64,000 nucleotides of DNA from Luteibacter anthropi (GCF_011759365.1 NZ_JAARLZ010000008.1:62001-126000), one strand, 5' to 3'; counted from the first letter of the stretch, positions 1 to 9,409 are shown. Translations and numbers: made by a program. Notes: generated by a model from the sequence alone, not told the origin.

Positions 1-1
1 G

Positions 2-3000
2 GCCACCATCGACACCGAGCGCTTCGCGGCGCACTTCGGCGATGCGCCCGTGATCGCGGTCGAGGGCCGTACGTATCCCGTGGAAGTGCGCTATCGCCCA
101 CCGGGCGAGCGGGGCGAGGGCAACGTCGCCCAGCAGATCGCCGATGCGGTGGACGAGATCACCCGTGAAGACCCGCGCGGCGACGTGCTGGTCTTCCTGC
201 CGGGCGAGCGCGAGATCCGCGACACCCACCTCCTGCTTTCGCGCAAGCAGTATCGCGAGACCGAGGTGCTGGCGCTGTATGCGCGGCTGTCGGCCAACGA
301 GCAGGACCGCGTGTTCAAGCCGGGCACGAAGCGCCGCATCGTGCTTGCCACCAACGTCGCGGAAACCTCGCTGACGGTGCCGCGCATCCGCTACGTCGTC
401 GATCCGGGCACGGCGCGCGTGAAGCGCTACAGCCAGCGCGGCCAGCTCGAACGTCTGCACATCGAGCCGGTATCGCAGGCTGCCGCCAACCAGCGCAAGG
501 GCCGCTGCGGCCGCGTGGGGCCGGGCATCTGCTATCGCCTGTACGACGAAACGGAATTCAGCCTCCGTCCCGAGTACACCGATCCCGAACTGCTGCGCTC
601 GTCGCTGGCCAACGTCATCCTGCGCATGCTGGCGCTGGATCTGGGCGAGGTGGACGACTTCCCCTTCCTTGAAGCGCCCGATCCGCGCGTCGTGGCCGAC
701 GGCTACCGCCGCCTGGCCGAGATCGGCGCCATCGACGACGATCGCCGCCTCACGGAAACCGGCCGCACGGTGGCGCGCCTGCCCATCGACGTGCAGCTGG
801 CGCGCATGCTGGTGGAAGCCCGCAAGCTCGGCAGCCTGGCTGACCTGATGACCATCGTGGCCTTCCTCAGCATCCAGGACCCGCGCGAGCGGCCGCCGGA
901 AGCACGCGGGCAGGCCGATGCGGCCCATGCGCAGTTCGCCGATCCGAAGTCCGACTTCGTGGGCGTGGTGAACCTGTGGAAGGCGTATCTGGCGGCGGCC
1001 GAAGACCTCACCTCATCGAAGCTGCGCGACTGGTGCTCGCGGAATTTCCTGAGCTTCATGCGCATGCGCGAATGGCGCGAACTGCACCGTCAGCTCGCGC
1101 TGGTCACCCGCGACTTGGGCTGGGACAAAGCGGAACCCGCTCCTGTAGGAGCGCGCCCTGCGCGCGACCGCCCAGGGCGAAATGGCGCCAGGGCAGCAAG
1201 CCCCAACCGCTCTGTTGGCGACGCCGCCGAGTCTCCGGTCGCGCGCGAGGCGCGCTCCTACAAGGGGGCGGAGGGTTTGGAGGGGGATGCCTTGTTCGAG
1301 GCCATTCACCGCAGCCTGCTGGCCGGGTTGCCCACGCAAGTGGGCCACAAGGACGACAAGGGCGTGTTCCGCGGTACGCGCGAGCGCCGATTCCAGGTGT
1401 TCCCGGGCTCCGCGCTGGCGAAAGCGCCGCCGGCGTGGGTTTTCGCCGCGCAGATCCTCGATATCGGCGGCAAGGTGTGGGCCATGATGTGCGCCCGTGT
1501 CGATCCCGCCTGGGTCGAATCACAGGCCGCCCATCTGGTACGTGCCACGGCGCGCGATCCGCACTGGTCGCGCAAGCGTGGCACGGTGGTGGCCTATGAG
1601 CAGGTGACCTTGTTCGGCCTCGTGCTGGTCGAGCGTCGCCCCGTGACCTTCCATCGCCAGGACCCGGCGCTGGCGCACGAGATCTTCGTTCGCGAGGCGC
1701 TGACCCGTGGCGAACTGGATAGCCGTGCCGATTTCGTGCGCGCCAATGTGCGCGTGCTGGAACAGGCTCATGACATCGAAGCCAAGCAGCGCCGTGCCGG
1801 CCTGCTGCGTTCGGATGAGGCGCTGGCCGCGTTCTTCGACGGCAAGCTGCCTGAAAGCATCGCCGACACGCGTGCCCTCGATGCGTGGTACCGCAAGGCC
1901 GCACCGGGCGAACAGGCCGCACTGCGCTGGACGCTTGCCGACGTGATGGACAACGGCGCGGGCCTCGATCCCAAGGCGTTCCCGGCATCGCTGGACATCG
2001 GCCAGCATCGCTATCGCCTGGAATACCGTTTCGTGCCGGGCGATCCGGCCGACGGCGTCACCATGCACGTGCCGCTGGCCTTCCTCAACGCGTTGCCCGC
2101 GGCCCGCTGCGAATGGCTCGTGGGTGGCCTGCTGGTGGACAAGGTGGCCGAGATGATCCGTGGCCTGCCGAAGGCACTGCGTCGCAACTTCGTCCCTGCA
2201 CCGGACTTTGCGAAGGCCTTCTTCGAAGCCGAGGCACCGCGTGACGAGCCGCTGGCGAAAGCGCTGGCGGCCTTCCTCAAGCGCACCACGGGCGTAGCCA
2301 TCGATGCATCGGCCTTTGCCGATGCCGAGCCGCCGGTGCACTTGCAGATGCGTTACCGCGTGCACGACGAGAACGGCCGCACCGTGGCCGAAGGCCGCGA
2401 CCTGGCCGCGATCCGCAACCAGTGGGAAGGCAAGGCGCGCGAAGCGTTCTCGCGCAAGACCGATGTCGAGCTGACCCGCGAAGACATCGTGGCATGGGAT
2501 TTCGAATCCATTCCGCGCGAAGTGCGTTCCGAGGCAGGCCTCAAGGCTTATCCAGCGCTGGTGGATCTGGGCGAAGCCGTCGCGCTGCGCGTGTTCGAGC
2601 GCGCCGACGAAGCGGCCGAAGCCCATGTCGGCGGCGTCGAACGCCTGTTGCGCCAGGCGCTGGCGCCCGAGTTCAAGCGCGCGCGTCGCCAGCTGCCCAT
2701 CGGCAATCCGCTGTCGCTGAAATACGCGCCACTGGGTAGCGTGGACGGCTTGCGCGAAGATCTGGTGGAAGGTGGTTTCGCCGACCTGCTCGCCACGCAC
2801 AAGCTCGACGTGCGCACACAGGGCGAATTCGAGGCGCTGCGTACCGAGCTGGGCCGCGAACTGTTCGGCGCTGCGATGGAGCGGCAGAAACTCGCCGAAC
2901 CCATCATCGAGGCGCAGGCCGAACTGAAACCGTGGATGGAACCACCGCTGGTGGGCTTTGCCAAGGCCAGTTACGACGACCTGCGCGAACAGCTCACCGC

Positions 3001-3328
3001 CTTGTTGCAGCCAGGCTTCCTGCGTGAACTGCCCACCTCGCGACTGGCCCATTTCGCTCGTTACCTGAAGGCGATGCGCCTGCGTGGCGAACGCCTGCGC
3101 CAGGACCCGGCGCGCGATCAGTCGCGTATGCTGCAAGTGCTGCCGTACTGGCGGGCGTTGCTCAATGCGGGCGGCACCGCGTGGGATGCGCAGGCATGGA
3201 GCGAATTGCGCTGGTTGCTGGAAGAATGGCGCGTATCGCTGTTTGCCCAGGAGATGAAGACCGCGGAGCCGGTATCGGCGAAGCGGTTGGCGCGTGCACT
3301 GGAATCGGCTGAGGCGGCGACACGATGA
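2..3328 (+). CDS. hrpA: ATP-dependent RNA helicase HrpA (5' end missing), with an in-frame REP pair
   Basis: DEAH-box RNA helicase, C-terminal 1108 residues; the frame is already open at base 2 (ATIDTERFAAHF, the HrpA motif III region), so the start and Walker motifs lie upstream of the window. Visible are the helicase C-terminal lobe (VFLPGERE near residue 64, ATNVAETSLTVP near 115, motif VI QRKGRCGRVGPG near 165), then the HA2/OB and long HrpA-specific C-terminal regions. HrpA acts on RNA in the cytoplasm and rescues stalled ribosomes in E. coli. Odd feature: residues about 382-420 (bases 1145-1261) are two inverted REP palindromes plus their spacer, translated as VGARPARDR ... VAREARSY, just before the conserved AIHRSLLAGLPTQVG block. 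The frame is kept, so the gene is probably still functional. The stop overlaps the relA start (ATGA). Confidence 0.95.
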   Translation, partial: ATIDTERFAAHFGDAPVIAVEGRTYPVEVRYRPPGERGEGNVAQQIADAVDEITREDPRGDVLVFLPGEREIRDTHLLLSRKQYRETEVLALYARLSANEQDRVFKPGTKRRIVLATNVAETSLTVPRIRYVVDPGTARVKRYSQRGQLERLHIEPVSQAAANQRKGRCGRVGPGICYRLYDETEFSLRPEYTDPELLRSSLANVILRMLALDLGEVDDFPFLEAPDPRVVADGYRRLAEIGAIDDDRRLTETGRTVARLPIDVQLARMLVEARKLGSLADLMTIVAFLSIQDPRERPPEARGQADAAHAQFADPKSDFVGVVNLWKAYLAAAEDLTSSKLRDWCSRNFLSFMRMREWRELHRQLALVTRDLGWDKAEPAPVGARPARDRPGRNGARAASPNRSVGDAAESPVAREARSYKGAEGLEGDALFEAIHRSLLAGLPTQVGHKDDKGVFRGTRERRFQVFPGSALAKAPPAWVFAAQILDIGGKVWAMMCARVDPAWVESQAAHLVRATARDPHWSRKRGTVVAYEQVTLFGLVLVERRPVTFHRQDPALAHEIFVREALTRGELDSRADFVRANVRVLEQAHDIEAKQRRAGLLRSDEALAAFFDGKLPESIADTRALDAWYRKAAPGEQAALRWTLADVMDNGAGLDPKAFPASLDIGQHRYRLEYRFVPGDPADGVTMHVPLAFLNALPAARCEWLVGGLLVDKVAEMIRGLPKALRRNFVPAPDFAKAFFEAEAPRDEPLAKALAAFLKRTTGVAIDASAFADAEPPVHLQMRYRVHDENGRTVAEGRDLAAIRNQWEGKAREAFSRKTDVELTREDIVAWDFESIPREVRSEAGLKAYPALVDLGEAVALRVFERADEAAEAHVGGVERLLRQALAPEFKRARRQLPIGNPLSLKYAPLGSVDGLREDLVEGGFADLLATHKLDVRTQGEFEALRTELGRELFGAAMERQKLAEPIIEAQAELKPWMEPPLVGFAKASYDDLREQLTALLQPGFLRELPTSRLAHFARYLKAMRLRGERLRQDPARDQSRMLQVLPYWRALLNAGGTAWDAQAWSELRWLLEEWRVSLFAQEMKTAEPVSAKRLARALESAEAATR
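1145..1261. repeat. Inverted REP pair inside hrpA
   Basis: Two 25-bp palindromic units in opposite orientation: 1145-1169 (begins GTAGGAGCGCGCC, ends GCGCGACC) and its inverted copy at 1237-1261 (begins GGTCGCGCGCG, ends GCTCCTAC). From first to last base they span 117 bp, exactly 39 codons, and are read without a stop in hrpA. The units match those found between genes elsewhere in the window. Confidence 0.9.
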
Positions 3329-5445
3329 AAACGGCGAGAGACGGGACCCCCAGCGAGGCGAAGCAACTGCCTTCACCGCTCACCGATGCGGCTCGCGAGG
3401 CGTGTTCCGTGTTGCCGGTGGCTGCCCGTGCCGAAGGCGAGACCATCATCGAGCTGCTGCACCTGCTCGGCTGTGACGATGAAACCTGCGCGTCGGCGCT
3501 GTGGTTCTCGTTGTCGCGTGGCATGCCGGGTGCGGCCGACCAGGCCATGGCTGGCTGGGCTCCGTCGCTGAAACGCCTGGTGGACGGGCAGGGCGAGGCC
3601 GAAAAGGTCTGGGCGCTGCATGCACAGCGCGGCAAGGCCAGCGGCGCCGAAGGCCTGCGCCGTCTGTTGCTGGCAATCATCCGTGACCTGCGGGTCGTCT
3701 TCGTGCTGCTCGCCCGCCAGCTGGCGGCGATGCGTACGGCCATGACGCTGCCCGATCACGAGCGTCGCGAGCTGGCGCAGCTCACCTCGGACATCCATGC
3801 ACCGCTGGCGAACCGCCTGGGTATCTGGCAGCTCAAGTGGGAGCTGGAAGACCTGGCATTCCGCTACCTGGAGCCGGATACCTACCGCCGTATCGCGCGC
3901 CTGCTCGATGAACGCCGCGCGGACCGGGAGCACTTCATCGCAGCCAGCCTCGCGCAGTTGCGTGACATCCTGGAGCAGTCGGGCATCCGTGCCGACCTGG
4001 CCGGGCGGCCGAAGCATATCTTCTCCATCTGGAAGAAGATGAAGAAAAAGGGGCTGGAATTCTCCGACCTCTACGACATCCGTGCCGTGCGCATCCTCGT
4101 GGACAACGTGGCCGACTGCTATGCCTCGCTGGGCCTCGTGCATAGCCTGTGGCCGCATCTGCCGGGTGAATTCGACGATTACGTCGCACGACCCAAGGGC
4201 AACGGTTATCGATCGCTGCATACGGCTGTGGTCGGTCCCGAAGGCAAGACGCTGGAAGTGCAGATCCGCACCCACGAGATGCATCGCGCCAACGAGCTGG
4301 GCGTGGCCGCGCACTGGCGCTACAAGGAAGGCGGCGGTGCAGACGCCGAGTTCGAGGCGAAGATCGCCTGGATGCGCAAGCTGCTGGAGCCGCGTGGCGA
4401 AGGGGAAGACGACGCCGATCTCGCCGCCGGTTTCGCCACGGAGCTGATGGAAGATCGCGTGTACGTGCTCTCGCCCAAGGGCGAGGTCATCGACATGCCG
4501 CGTGGCGCTACCGTGCTCGACTTCGCGTACCACATCCATACGGAGGTGGGGCATCGTTGCCGTGGCGCCAAGATCAACGGCCGCATCGTGCCGCTGACCA
4601 CGTCGCCACGTAGCGGCGATCGTGTGGAAATCCTTACCACCAAGGTGTCAGAGCCCAGCCGCGACTGGCTGTCGTCGCATCATGGTTATCTCAACACCAC
4701 GCGCGCGAAGGAGAAGGTGCGTTCGTGGTTCCGGCGCACGGCGCACGACGCGAATATCGTGGCGGGCAAGCTGTCGCTGGAAAAAGAGCTGCGCCGTCTT
4801 GCGCTGGACGACGTGGATCTGGCGAAGCTTGCCACCACGTTCAAGCTGAAGAGCGTCGAGGAACTGTTCGTCACGGTGGCGCTGGGCGAAGTTTCGCTGG
4901 GGCAGGTGGCCCGCGCGCTGCAGGAGCCAGTGGAGCCGGAGATCACGCAGTCCACCGCACCGGTGGCCTCGCGTGTGGCGCAGCGTGATCGGGGTGCGTT
5001 GTCCATTGAGGGCGTCGGCAACCTGCTCACCACCCTGGCCCGTTGCTGCCAGCCGCTGCCGGGCGATCCGGTGCGGGGGTTCATCACCAGGGGGCGTGGC
5101 GTATCGGTGCATCGTGCCGACTGTGCCGCGCTGGCTCGCCTGGCCCGGAAGGACCCCGATCGCGTGATCGAGGTGAACTGGGGGCGGGTGGAGGTGCAGA
5201 ACTACGAGGTGGATATCGAGCTGCGCGGGTACGACCGCAAGGGTTTGCAGAAGGATGTGGCGACCACGATCAGCAATGTCGGTCCGCATATCGTGGCCTC
5301 GTCGAGCCGCGTGCATGTGCGCACGGGCGAGGTGGAGATGCGTTTTACGCTGCGGGTGAAGGATTACGAGCAGTTGTCGATGTTGCTGGGCAGGCTGACG
5401 GCGCTGCCTAACGTGGTGGATGCGCGGAGGGTCGGGGGGCGTTGA
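3325..5445 (+). CDS. relA: GTP pyrophosphokinase RelA, (p)ppGpp synthetase I
   Basis: 706 residues, the usual RelA size. It makes (p)ppGpp from GTP/GDP and ATP when ribosomes stall on uncharged tRNA. Order seen: a pseudo-HD domain (about 40-190) lacking the HDxxED hydrolase motif, with LARQLAAMR where hydrolases keep LADR; synthetase domain (about 200-335) with RPKHIFSIWKKM, EFSDLYDIRAVRI near 245 and GYRSLHTAV near 293; TGS domain from about 376 (DRVYVLSPKGEVIDMP); a C-terminal ACT domain from about 632. The loss of the HD motif makes this RelA rather than bifunctional SpoT. Its ATG overlaps the hrpA stop, so the two genes are probably translationally coupled. A REP pair follows the stop. 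Confidence 0.96.
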   Translation: MKTARDGTPSEAKQLPSPLTDAAREACSVLPVAARAEGETIIELLHLLGCDDETCASALWFSLSRGMPGAADQAMAGWAPSLKRLVDGQGEAEKVWALHAQRGKASGAEGLRRLLLAIIRDLRVVFVLLARQLAAMRTAMTLPDHERRELAQLTSDIHAPLANRLGIWQLKWELEDLAFRYLEPDTYRRIARLLDERRADREHFIAASLAQLRDILEQSGIRADLAGRPKHIFSIWKKMKKKGLEFSDLYDIRAVRILVDNVADCYASLGLVHSLWPHLPGEFDDYVARPKGNGYRSLHTAVVGPEGKTLEVQIRTHEMHRANELGVAAHWRYKEGGGADAEFEAKIAWMRKLLEPRGEGEDDADLAAGFATELMEDRVYVLSPKGEVIDMPRGATVLDFAYHIHTEVGHRCRGAKINGRIVPLTTSPRSGDRVEILTTKVSEPSRDWLSSHHGYLNTTRAKEKVRSWFRRTAHDANIVAGKLSLEKELRRLALDDVDLAKLATTFKLKSVEELFVTVALGEVSLGQVARALQEPVEPEITQSTAPVASRVAQRDRGALSIEGVGNLLTTLARCCQPLPGDPVRGFITRGRGVSVHRADCAALARLARKDPDRVIEVNWGRVEVQNYEVDIELRGYDRKGLQKDVATTISNVGPHIVASSSRVHVRTGEVEMRFTLRVKDYEQLSMLLGRLTALPNVVDARRVGGR

Positions 5446-5469
5446 CGTGGCTGGCGTGTCGCCTGGTCC

Positions 5470-5531
5470 GGTCGCGCGCAAGGCGCGCTCCTACATGGCG
5501 GCTTGTGTAGGAGCGCGCCTTGCGCGCGACC
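5470..5531. repeat. REP pair between convergent relA and yggT
   Basis: Inverted unit 5470-5494 and direct unit 5507-5531 with a 12-bp spacer; the pair can fold into one long hairpin. It occupies the 126-bp convergent gap, where no classical T-tract terminator is visible, so it may itself block transcription (inference). Confidence 0.88.
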
Positions 5532-5571
5532 GGACTGGGCGAAATGCAATCCAGGCGAACGCCCGCTCGCA

Positions 5572-6147
5572 TCAACCCGCCAGCACCAGCCGGCCGCCCA
5601 GGTCGAGGATCGGCTGTGCCACCAGGATGCGCGCCAGGAACAACCCCAGCAGCACCACCGTCGGTGAGAAATCCAGCCCGCCGATGGTCATGCGCCCACG
5701 CAGCGGGCGCACCAGCGGCTCGGCCAGGCTTGACAGCAGGCGCGCTACCGGGTGGTAGCGATCGCTCGAAAACATGCTCATCAGCGACCACGCGAAGACG
5801 ATCACGATCCAGGTCAGCAGGAAGAAATCGAGCAATTCGGCAAAACCCATCACGAGGATGCCGACCGGCGCGAGCGGGATGCCGCCCAGGGCAAGCACCA
5901 GCAGTACCTTCACGCATTCCAGCACCAGCGCGATCACCAGGGCGCCGGTGTTGATCCGGCGGAAGTTCGGCAGCGCCTTGCGCAGCGGACGCAGCACCGG
6001 ATTGGTGAAGCGGTAGATGAACTGGCAGATCGGGTTGTGGAAGTCCGCACGGCAGGCCTCGGCGAGGATGCGCAGCACGAACAGGGTCACTAGGGCGCCG
6101 AAGGCAAACTGCAGGATCAGGGCGCCGGCGTTGGTCAGGTAATTCAC
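5572..6147 (-). CDS. YggT family integral membrane protein
   Basis: 191 residues with two tandem YGGT units, each a hydrophobic segment pair ending in a P(V/L)xRPLR-type motif: NPVLRPLRKALP near residue 50 and EPLVRPLRGRM near 145. This is the standard two-repeat size of proteobacterial YggT. The family is inner-membrane and linked to osmotic tolerance in E. coli, but its biochemical role is not settled. The start is GTG at 6147, overlapping the proC stop in a GTGA junction, so the gene is co-translated with proC. Confidence 0.9.
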   Translation of the reverse strand: MNYLTNAGALILQFAFGALVTLFVLRILAEACRADFHNPICQFIYRFTNPVLRPLRKALPNFRRINTGALVIALVLECVKVLLVLALGGIPLAPVGILVMGFAELLDFFLLTWIVIVFAWSLMSMFSSDRYHPVARLLSSLAEPLVRPLRGRMTIGGLDFSPTVVLLGLFLARILVAQPILDLGGRLVLAG

Positions 6148-6968
6148 GTGTTCGATTCCATGGATTCGGAGAGTTCAACGCCACGCTGGCGGGCCGCGTC
6201 CACGGCACGCGCCACGACGGCGGGAAAATGGTCAACCTGGAAACTCTCCAGGGCGGCCTGGGTGGTGCCGTTGGGCGAGGTGACCCGCTTGCGCAGGGTG
6301 GCTGCCGTCTCGCCGCTCTCCACCAGCATACGGCCGGCGCCCAGCGCCGTCTGCGCGGCAAGGGCCTGCGCGGTCTCCCGCGACATGCCCTGGGCGAAGG
6401 CCGCGTTCTCCAGCGCCTCGACCATGAGGAAGAAATAGGCCGGGCCGGAGCCGGAGATGGCCGTCACGATGTCCAGCTGGTCTTCGTCAGGCACCCAGAC
6501 GGTGAGCCCGGCGGCATCGAGCACATGCTGGGCCTCGGCACGTTGCGGCGCGCTGACCCGGGCATTGGCGTAGAGGCCGGTAGCCCCCGCACCGTACATG
6601 GCGGGCGTATTCGGCATGCAGCGGACCACCGGCAGGGCGGCATCCAGCCAGCGCTCCAACTGGGCGATGCGGATGCCCGCGGCGATGGAGATCACCACCG
6701 GGCGGTATTTCTGCACCACCGGGCGCAGCGCCCGACAGACCTCGGCCATGACCTGCGGTTTCACGGCCAGGACGAGGATGGAGGCTCCCTCGGCCGCGTC
6801 GAGATTGTCGGTGTAGGTGGCGACCCCGTACTCCCGCGAAAGCTCCTGGAGGGCTTCTGCGCGCGGTTCGGCCACGGCGATGCCGCCGGGCTGGGCGCCA
6901 TGGCGGATCATCCCCGCGATGAGGGCCTGGGCCATATTGCCGCCGCCGATGAAGGCGATCCGATTCAT
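6144..6968 (-). CDS. proC: Pyrroline-5-carboxylate reductase
   Basis: 274 residues. It catalyses the last step of proline synthesis, NAD(P)H-dependent reduction of pyrroline-5-carboxylate. The N-terminus MNRIAFIGGGNMAQALI is the Rossmann dinucleotide-binding loop, and ISGSGPAYFF plus a TSPNGTTQAAL motif near the C-terminus are the P5CR signature. The ATG at 6968 was preferred to an upstream in-frame ATG at 7049, because the family starts immediately before the GGGNM loop. It is first in a proC-yggT unit, divergent from pilT across 115 bp. The yggS gene often found before proC in gammaproteobacteria is absent here. Confidence 0.96.
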   Translation of the reverse strand: MNRIAFIGGGNMAQALIAGMIRHGAQPGGIAVAEPRAEALQELSREYGVATYTDNLDAAEGASILVLAVKPQVMAEVCRALRPVVQKYRPVVISIAAGIRIAQLERWLDAALPVVRCMPNTPAMYGAGATGLYANARVSAPQRAEAQHVLDAAGLTVWVPDEDQLDIVTAISGSGPAYFFLMVEALENAAFAQGMSRETAQALAAQTALGAGRMLVESGETAATLRKRVTSPNGTTQAALESFQVDHFPAVVARAVDAARQRGVELSESMESNT

Positions 6969-7083
6969 GGTGGGTGTGCTCCGTTCGAGACGCTTTTCAC
7001 ATTGGGCAAAGCATATATGCCCCGCGCCTTGCCGCCGACCCCCGGGCATGCTTACCTATGCCCCTTCAAGATAGGGGACACCG

Positions 7084-8121
7084 ATGGACATCGCCGAACT
7101 CCTTGCCTTCTCCGTGAAGAACAAGGCCTCCGACCTGCACCTTTCTGCCGGTCTCCCGCCGATGATCCGCGTGGACGGCGACGTGCGCCGCATCAACATC
7201 CCCGCGCTGGAGCACAAGCAGGTCCACGCGCTGATCTACGACATCATGTCGGACAAGCAGCGGCGTGACTATGAGGAATTCCTTGAGGTCGATTTCTCGT
7301 TCGAAATCCCCGGCCTGGCCCGCTTCCGCGTCAACGCCTTCAACCACAACCGTGGTGCCGGCGGCGTGTTTCGTACCATTCCGTCCGAAGTGCTCACCCT
7401 GGAAGACCTGGGCGCACCGCGTATCTTCCGCGAGCTGATCGAGCAGCCCCAGGGCCTGATCCTGGTCACCGGGCCCACGGGCTCGGGCAAGTCGACCACC
7501 CTGGCGGCCATGGTCGATCACATCAACAAGACCGAATACGGCCACCTCCTCACCGTGGAGGACCCGATCGAATTCGTGCACACCTCGCAGAAGTGCCTCG
7601 TCAACCAGCGCGAAGTGCACCGCGACACCCACGGTTTCAACGAGGCGCTGCGTTCCGCGCTGCGCGAAGATCCGGATTACATCCTGGTGGGCGAATTGCG
7701 CGACCTGGAAACCATCCGCCTGGCGCTTACCGCCGCGGAAACGGGCCATCTGGTGTTCGGCACCCTGCATACCTCGTCGGCCGCCAAGACCATCGACCGT
7801 ATCATCGACGTGTTTCCGGCGGGCGAGAAGCCCATGGTGCGCTCCATGCTTTCCGAGTCGCTGCGCGCGGTCATCTCGCAGTCACTGCTGAAGAAAGTGG
7901 GCGGCGGTCGCCTGGCGGCGCACGAGATCATGGTAGGCATCCCGGCCATCCGCAACCTCATTCGCGAAGACAAGGTGGCGCAGATGTACTCCGCCATCCA
8001 GACCGGCCAGCAGTACGGCATGCAGACCCTCGACCAGAACCTGCTGGACCTGGTGAAGCGCGGTCTCATCACACGCCAGGAAGGCGCGATGTACGCGAAA
8101 AACAAGGAAGCCTTCCGCTGA
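7084..8121 (+). CDS. pilT: Type IV pilus retraction ATPase PilT
   Basis: 345 residues, typical PilT. A hexameric cytoplasmic ATPase that depolymerises pili and powers twitching motility. Seen: N-terminal PAS-like domain, Walker A GPTGSGKST near residue 131, Asp box EDPIEFVH near 159, atypical Walker B ILVGELRD near 199, His box TGHLVFGTLHTSSA, and the C-terminal AIRNLIRE helix (AIRNLIRED here) known to be needed for retraction. A good AGGGGA ribosome site precedes the ATG. pilU follows 40 bp downstream. The Chp system that controls pilus dynamics is encoded 9 kb away in the same window. Confidence 0.98.
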   Translation: MDIAELLAFSVKNKASDLHLSAGLPPMIRVDGDVRRINIPALEHKQVHALIYDIMSDKQRRDYEEFLEVDFSFEIPGLARFRVNAFNHNRGAGGVFRTIPSEVLTLEDLGAPRIFRELIEQPQGLILVTGPTGSGKSTTLAAMVDHINKTEYGHLLTVEDPIEFVHTSQKCLVNQREVHRDTHGFNEALRSALREDPDYILVGELRDLETIRLALTAAETGHLVFGTLHTSSAAKTIDRIIDVFPAGEKPMVRSMLSESLRAVISQSLLKKVGGGRLAAHEIMVGIPAIRNLIREDKVAQMYSAIQTGQQYGMQTLDQNLLDLVKRGLITRQEGAMYAKNKEAFR

Positions 8122-8161
8122 GCGGAAGTCGTCCTCCCCACCCCCGAGCCGTGCCCAAGCC

Positions 8162-9325
8162 ATGAGCGACTTCGATTTCACCTCCTTCCTCAAGCTGATG
8201 GTGCACAAACAGGCCTCCGACCTGTTCATCACCGCCGGCGTCGCGCCTTCCATGAAGGTGCAGGGGCGTATCGTGCCCATCACCCAGAGTCCTTTGTCCG
8301 CGCAGCAGGCACGCGACATGGTGCTCAACGTGATGACCCCCAACCAGCGCGAGGAGTTTGAGAAAACCCACGAATGCCAGTTCGCGATCAGTGCCTCGGG
8401 TATCGGCCGTTTCCGCGTGTCGTGCTTCTACCAGCGCAACTGCGTGGGCATGGTGCTGCGAAGGATCGAGTCGAAGATCCCCACCGTGGACGAGCTGAGC
8501 CTGCCGCCGATCGTGAAACAGCTGGCGATGACCAAGCGCGGCATCATCATCTTCGTGGGCGGTACGGGTACCGGTAAGTCGACCTCGCTGGCCGCGATGA
8601 TCGGCTATCGCAACCAGAATTCCACCGGTCACATCATCACCATCGAGGATCCCATCGAATACGTGCACCGGCACGAGGGCTGCATCATCACGCAGCGCGA
8701 GCTGGGCATCGATACCGATAGCTGGGAGAACGCGCTCAAGAACACCCTGCGCCAGGCCCCCGACGTGATCATGATCGGCGAAGTGCGCACGCGCGAGACG
8801 ATGGAGCACGCGATCAACTTCTCGGAAACCGGCCACCTTTGCCTGTGCACGCTGCATGCGAACAATGCCAACCAGGCACTGGACCGCATCCTGCATTTCT
8901 TCCCGGAAGACCGTCGCCAGCAATTGTTCATGGATCTTTCGCTGAACCTCAAGGGCATCGTGGCCCAGCAGCTGATTCCCACGCCGGACGGCAAGGCGCG
9001 TCGCGTGGCGGTCGAGGTGCTGCTGGGCACGCCGCTGGCGCAGGACTACATCCGCCAGGGTGAGGTGCACAAGCTGAAGGAACTGATGCGCGACTCCAAC
9101 CAGCTGGGCATGCGCACGTTCGACCAGAGCCTGGTCGAGCTGTATCACGCAGGCGAGATCAGCTACGAAGATGCGCTACGCCACGCCGACAGCACGAACG
9201 AGGTGCGCCTACGCATCAAGCTCGCCCAGGGCGGCGACGCACACACCCTGTCGCAGGGCCTCGAAGGCGTGGAAATTGAGAAAACCGACGACCGTAACGG
9301 CTTCGGCGGCATCCTCCGCCGCTGA
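8162..9325 (+). CDS. pilU: PilT-dependent retraction ATPase PilU
   Basis: 387 residues, a PilT paralogue that assists retraction under load. Walker A GGTGTGKST is near residue 133, the Asp box EDPIEYVHRHEG follows, then Walker B MIGEVRTRETM and a His-box LCTLHANNANQ. It differs from PilT by a longer C-terminal tail (after HADSTNEVRLRIK) as usual for PilU. Co-directional with pilT, 40 bp away, consistent with one operon. The stop codon lies at the left edge of a 36-bp tandem duplication. Confidence 0.97.
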   Translation: MSDFDFTSFLKLMVHKQASDLFITAGVAPSMKVQGRIVPITQSPLSAQQARDMVLNVMTPNQREEFEKTHECQFAISASGIGRFRVSCFYQRNCVGMVLRRIESKIPTVDELSLPPIVKQLAMTKRGIIIFVGGTGTGKSTSLAAMIGYRNQNSTGHIITIEDPIEYVHRHEGCIITQRELGIDTDSWENALKNTLRQAPDVIMIGEVRTRETMEHAINFSETGHLCLCTLHANNANQALDRILHFFPEDRRQQLFMDLSLNLKGIVAQQLIPTPDGKARRVAVEVLLGTPLAQDYIRQGEVHKLKELMRDSNQLGMRTFDQSLVELYHAGEISYEDALRHADSTNEVRLRIKLAQGGDAHTLSQGLEGVEIEKTDDRNGFGGILRR

Positions 9326-9394
9326 CCCTGGCCCCGCCTCGACCTCTGCCTTCGCCGTTGACCCTGGCCCTGCCTCGACCTCTGCCTTCGCCGT
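9323..9394. repeat. 36-bp direct duplication at the end of pilU
   Basis: Two near-identical 36-bp copies, 9323-9358 and 9359-9394, each beginning with TGACCCTGGCCC (second copy has T for the last C) and ending CTGCCTTCGCCGT; a third partial copy starts TGACCA. The first TGA is the pilU stop, and because the unit is a multiple of three each copy repeats an in-frame stop. Looks like local slippage. Confidence 0.85.
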
Positions 9395-9409
9395 TGACCA
9401 TATGACCCT

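Noticed and set aside
1520-3376. Long open frame (618 codons) antisense to hrpA
   Set aside because: No motifs; codon-position shadow of hrpA.
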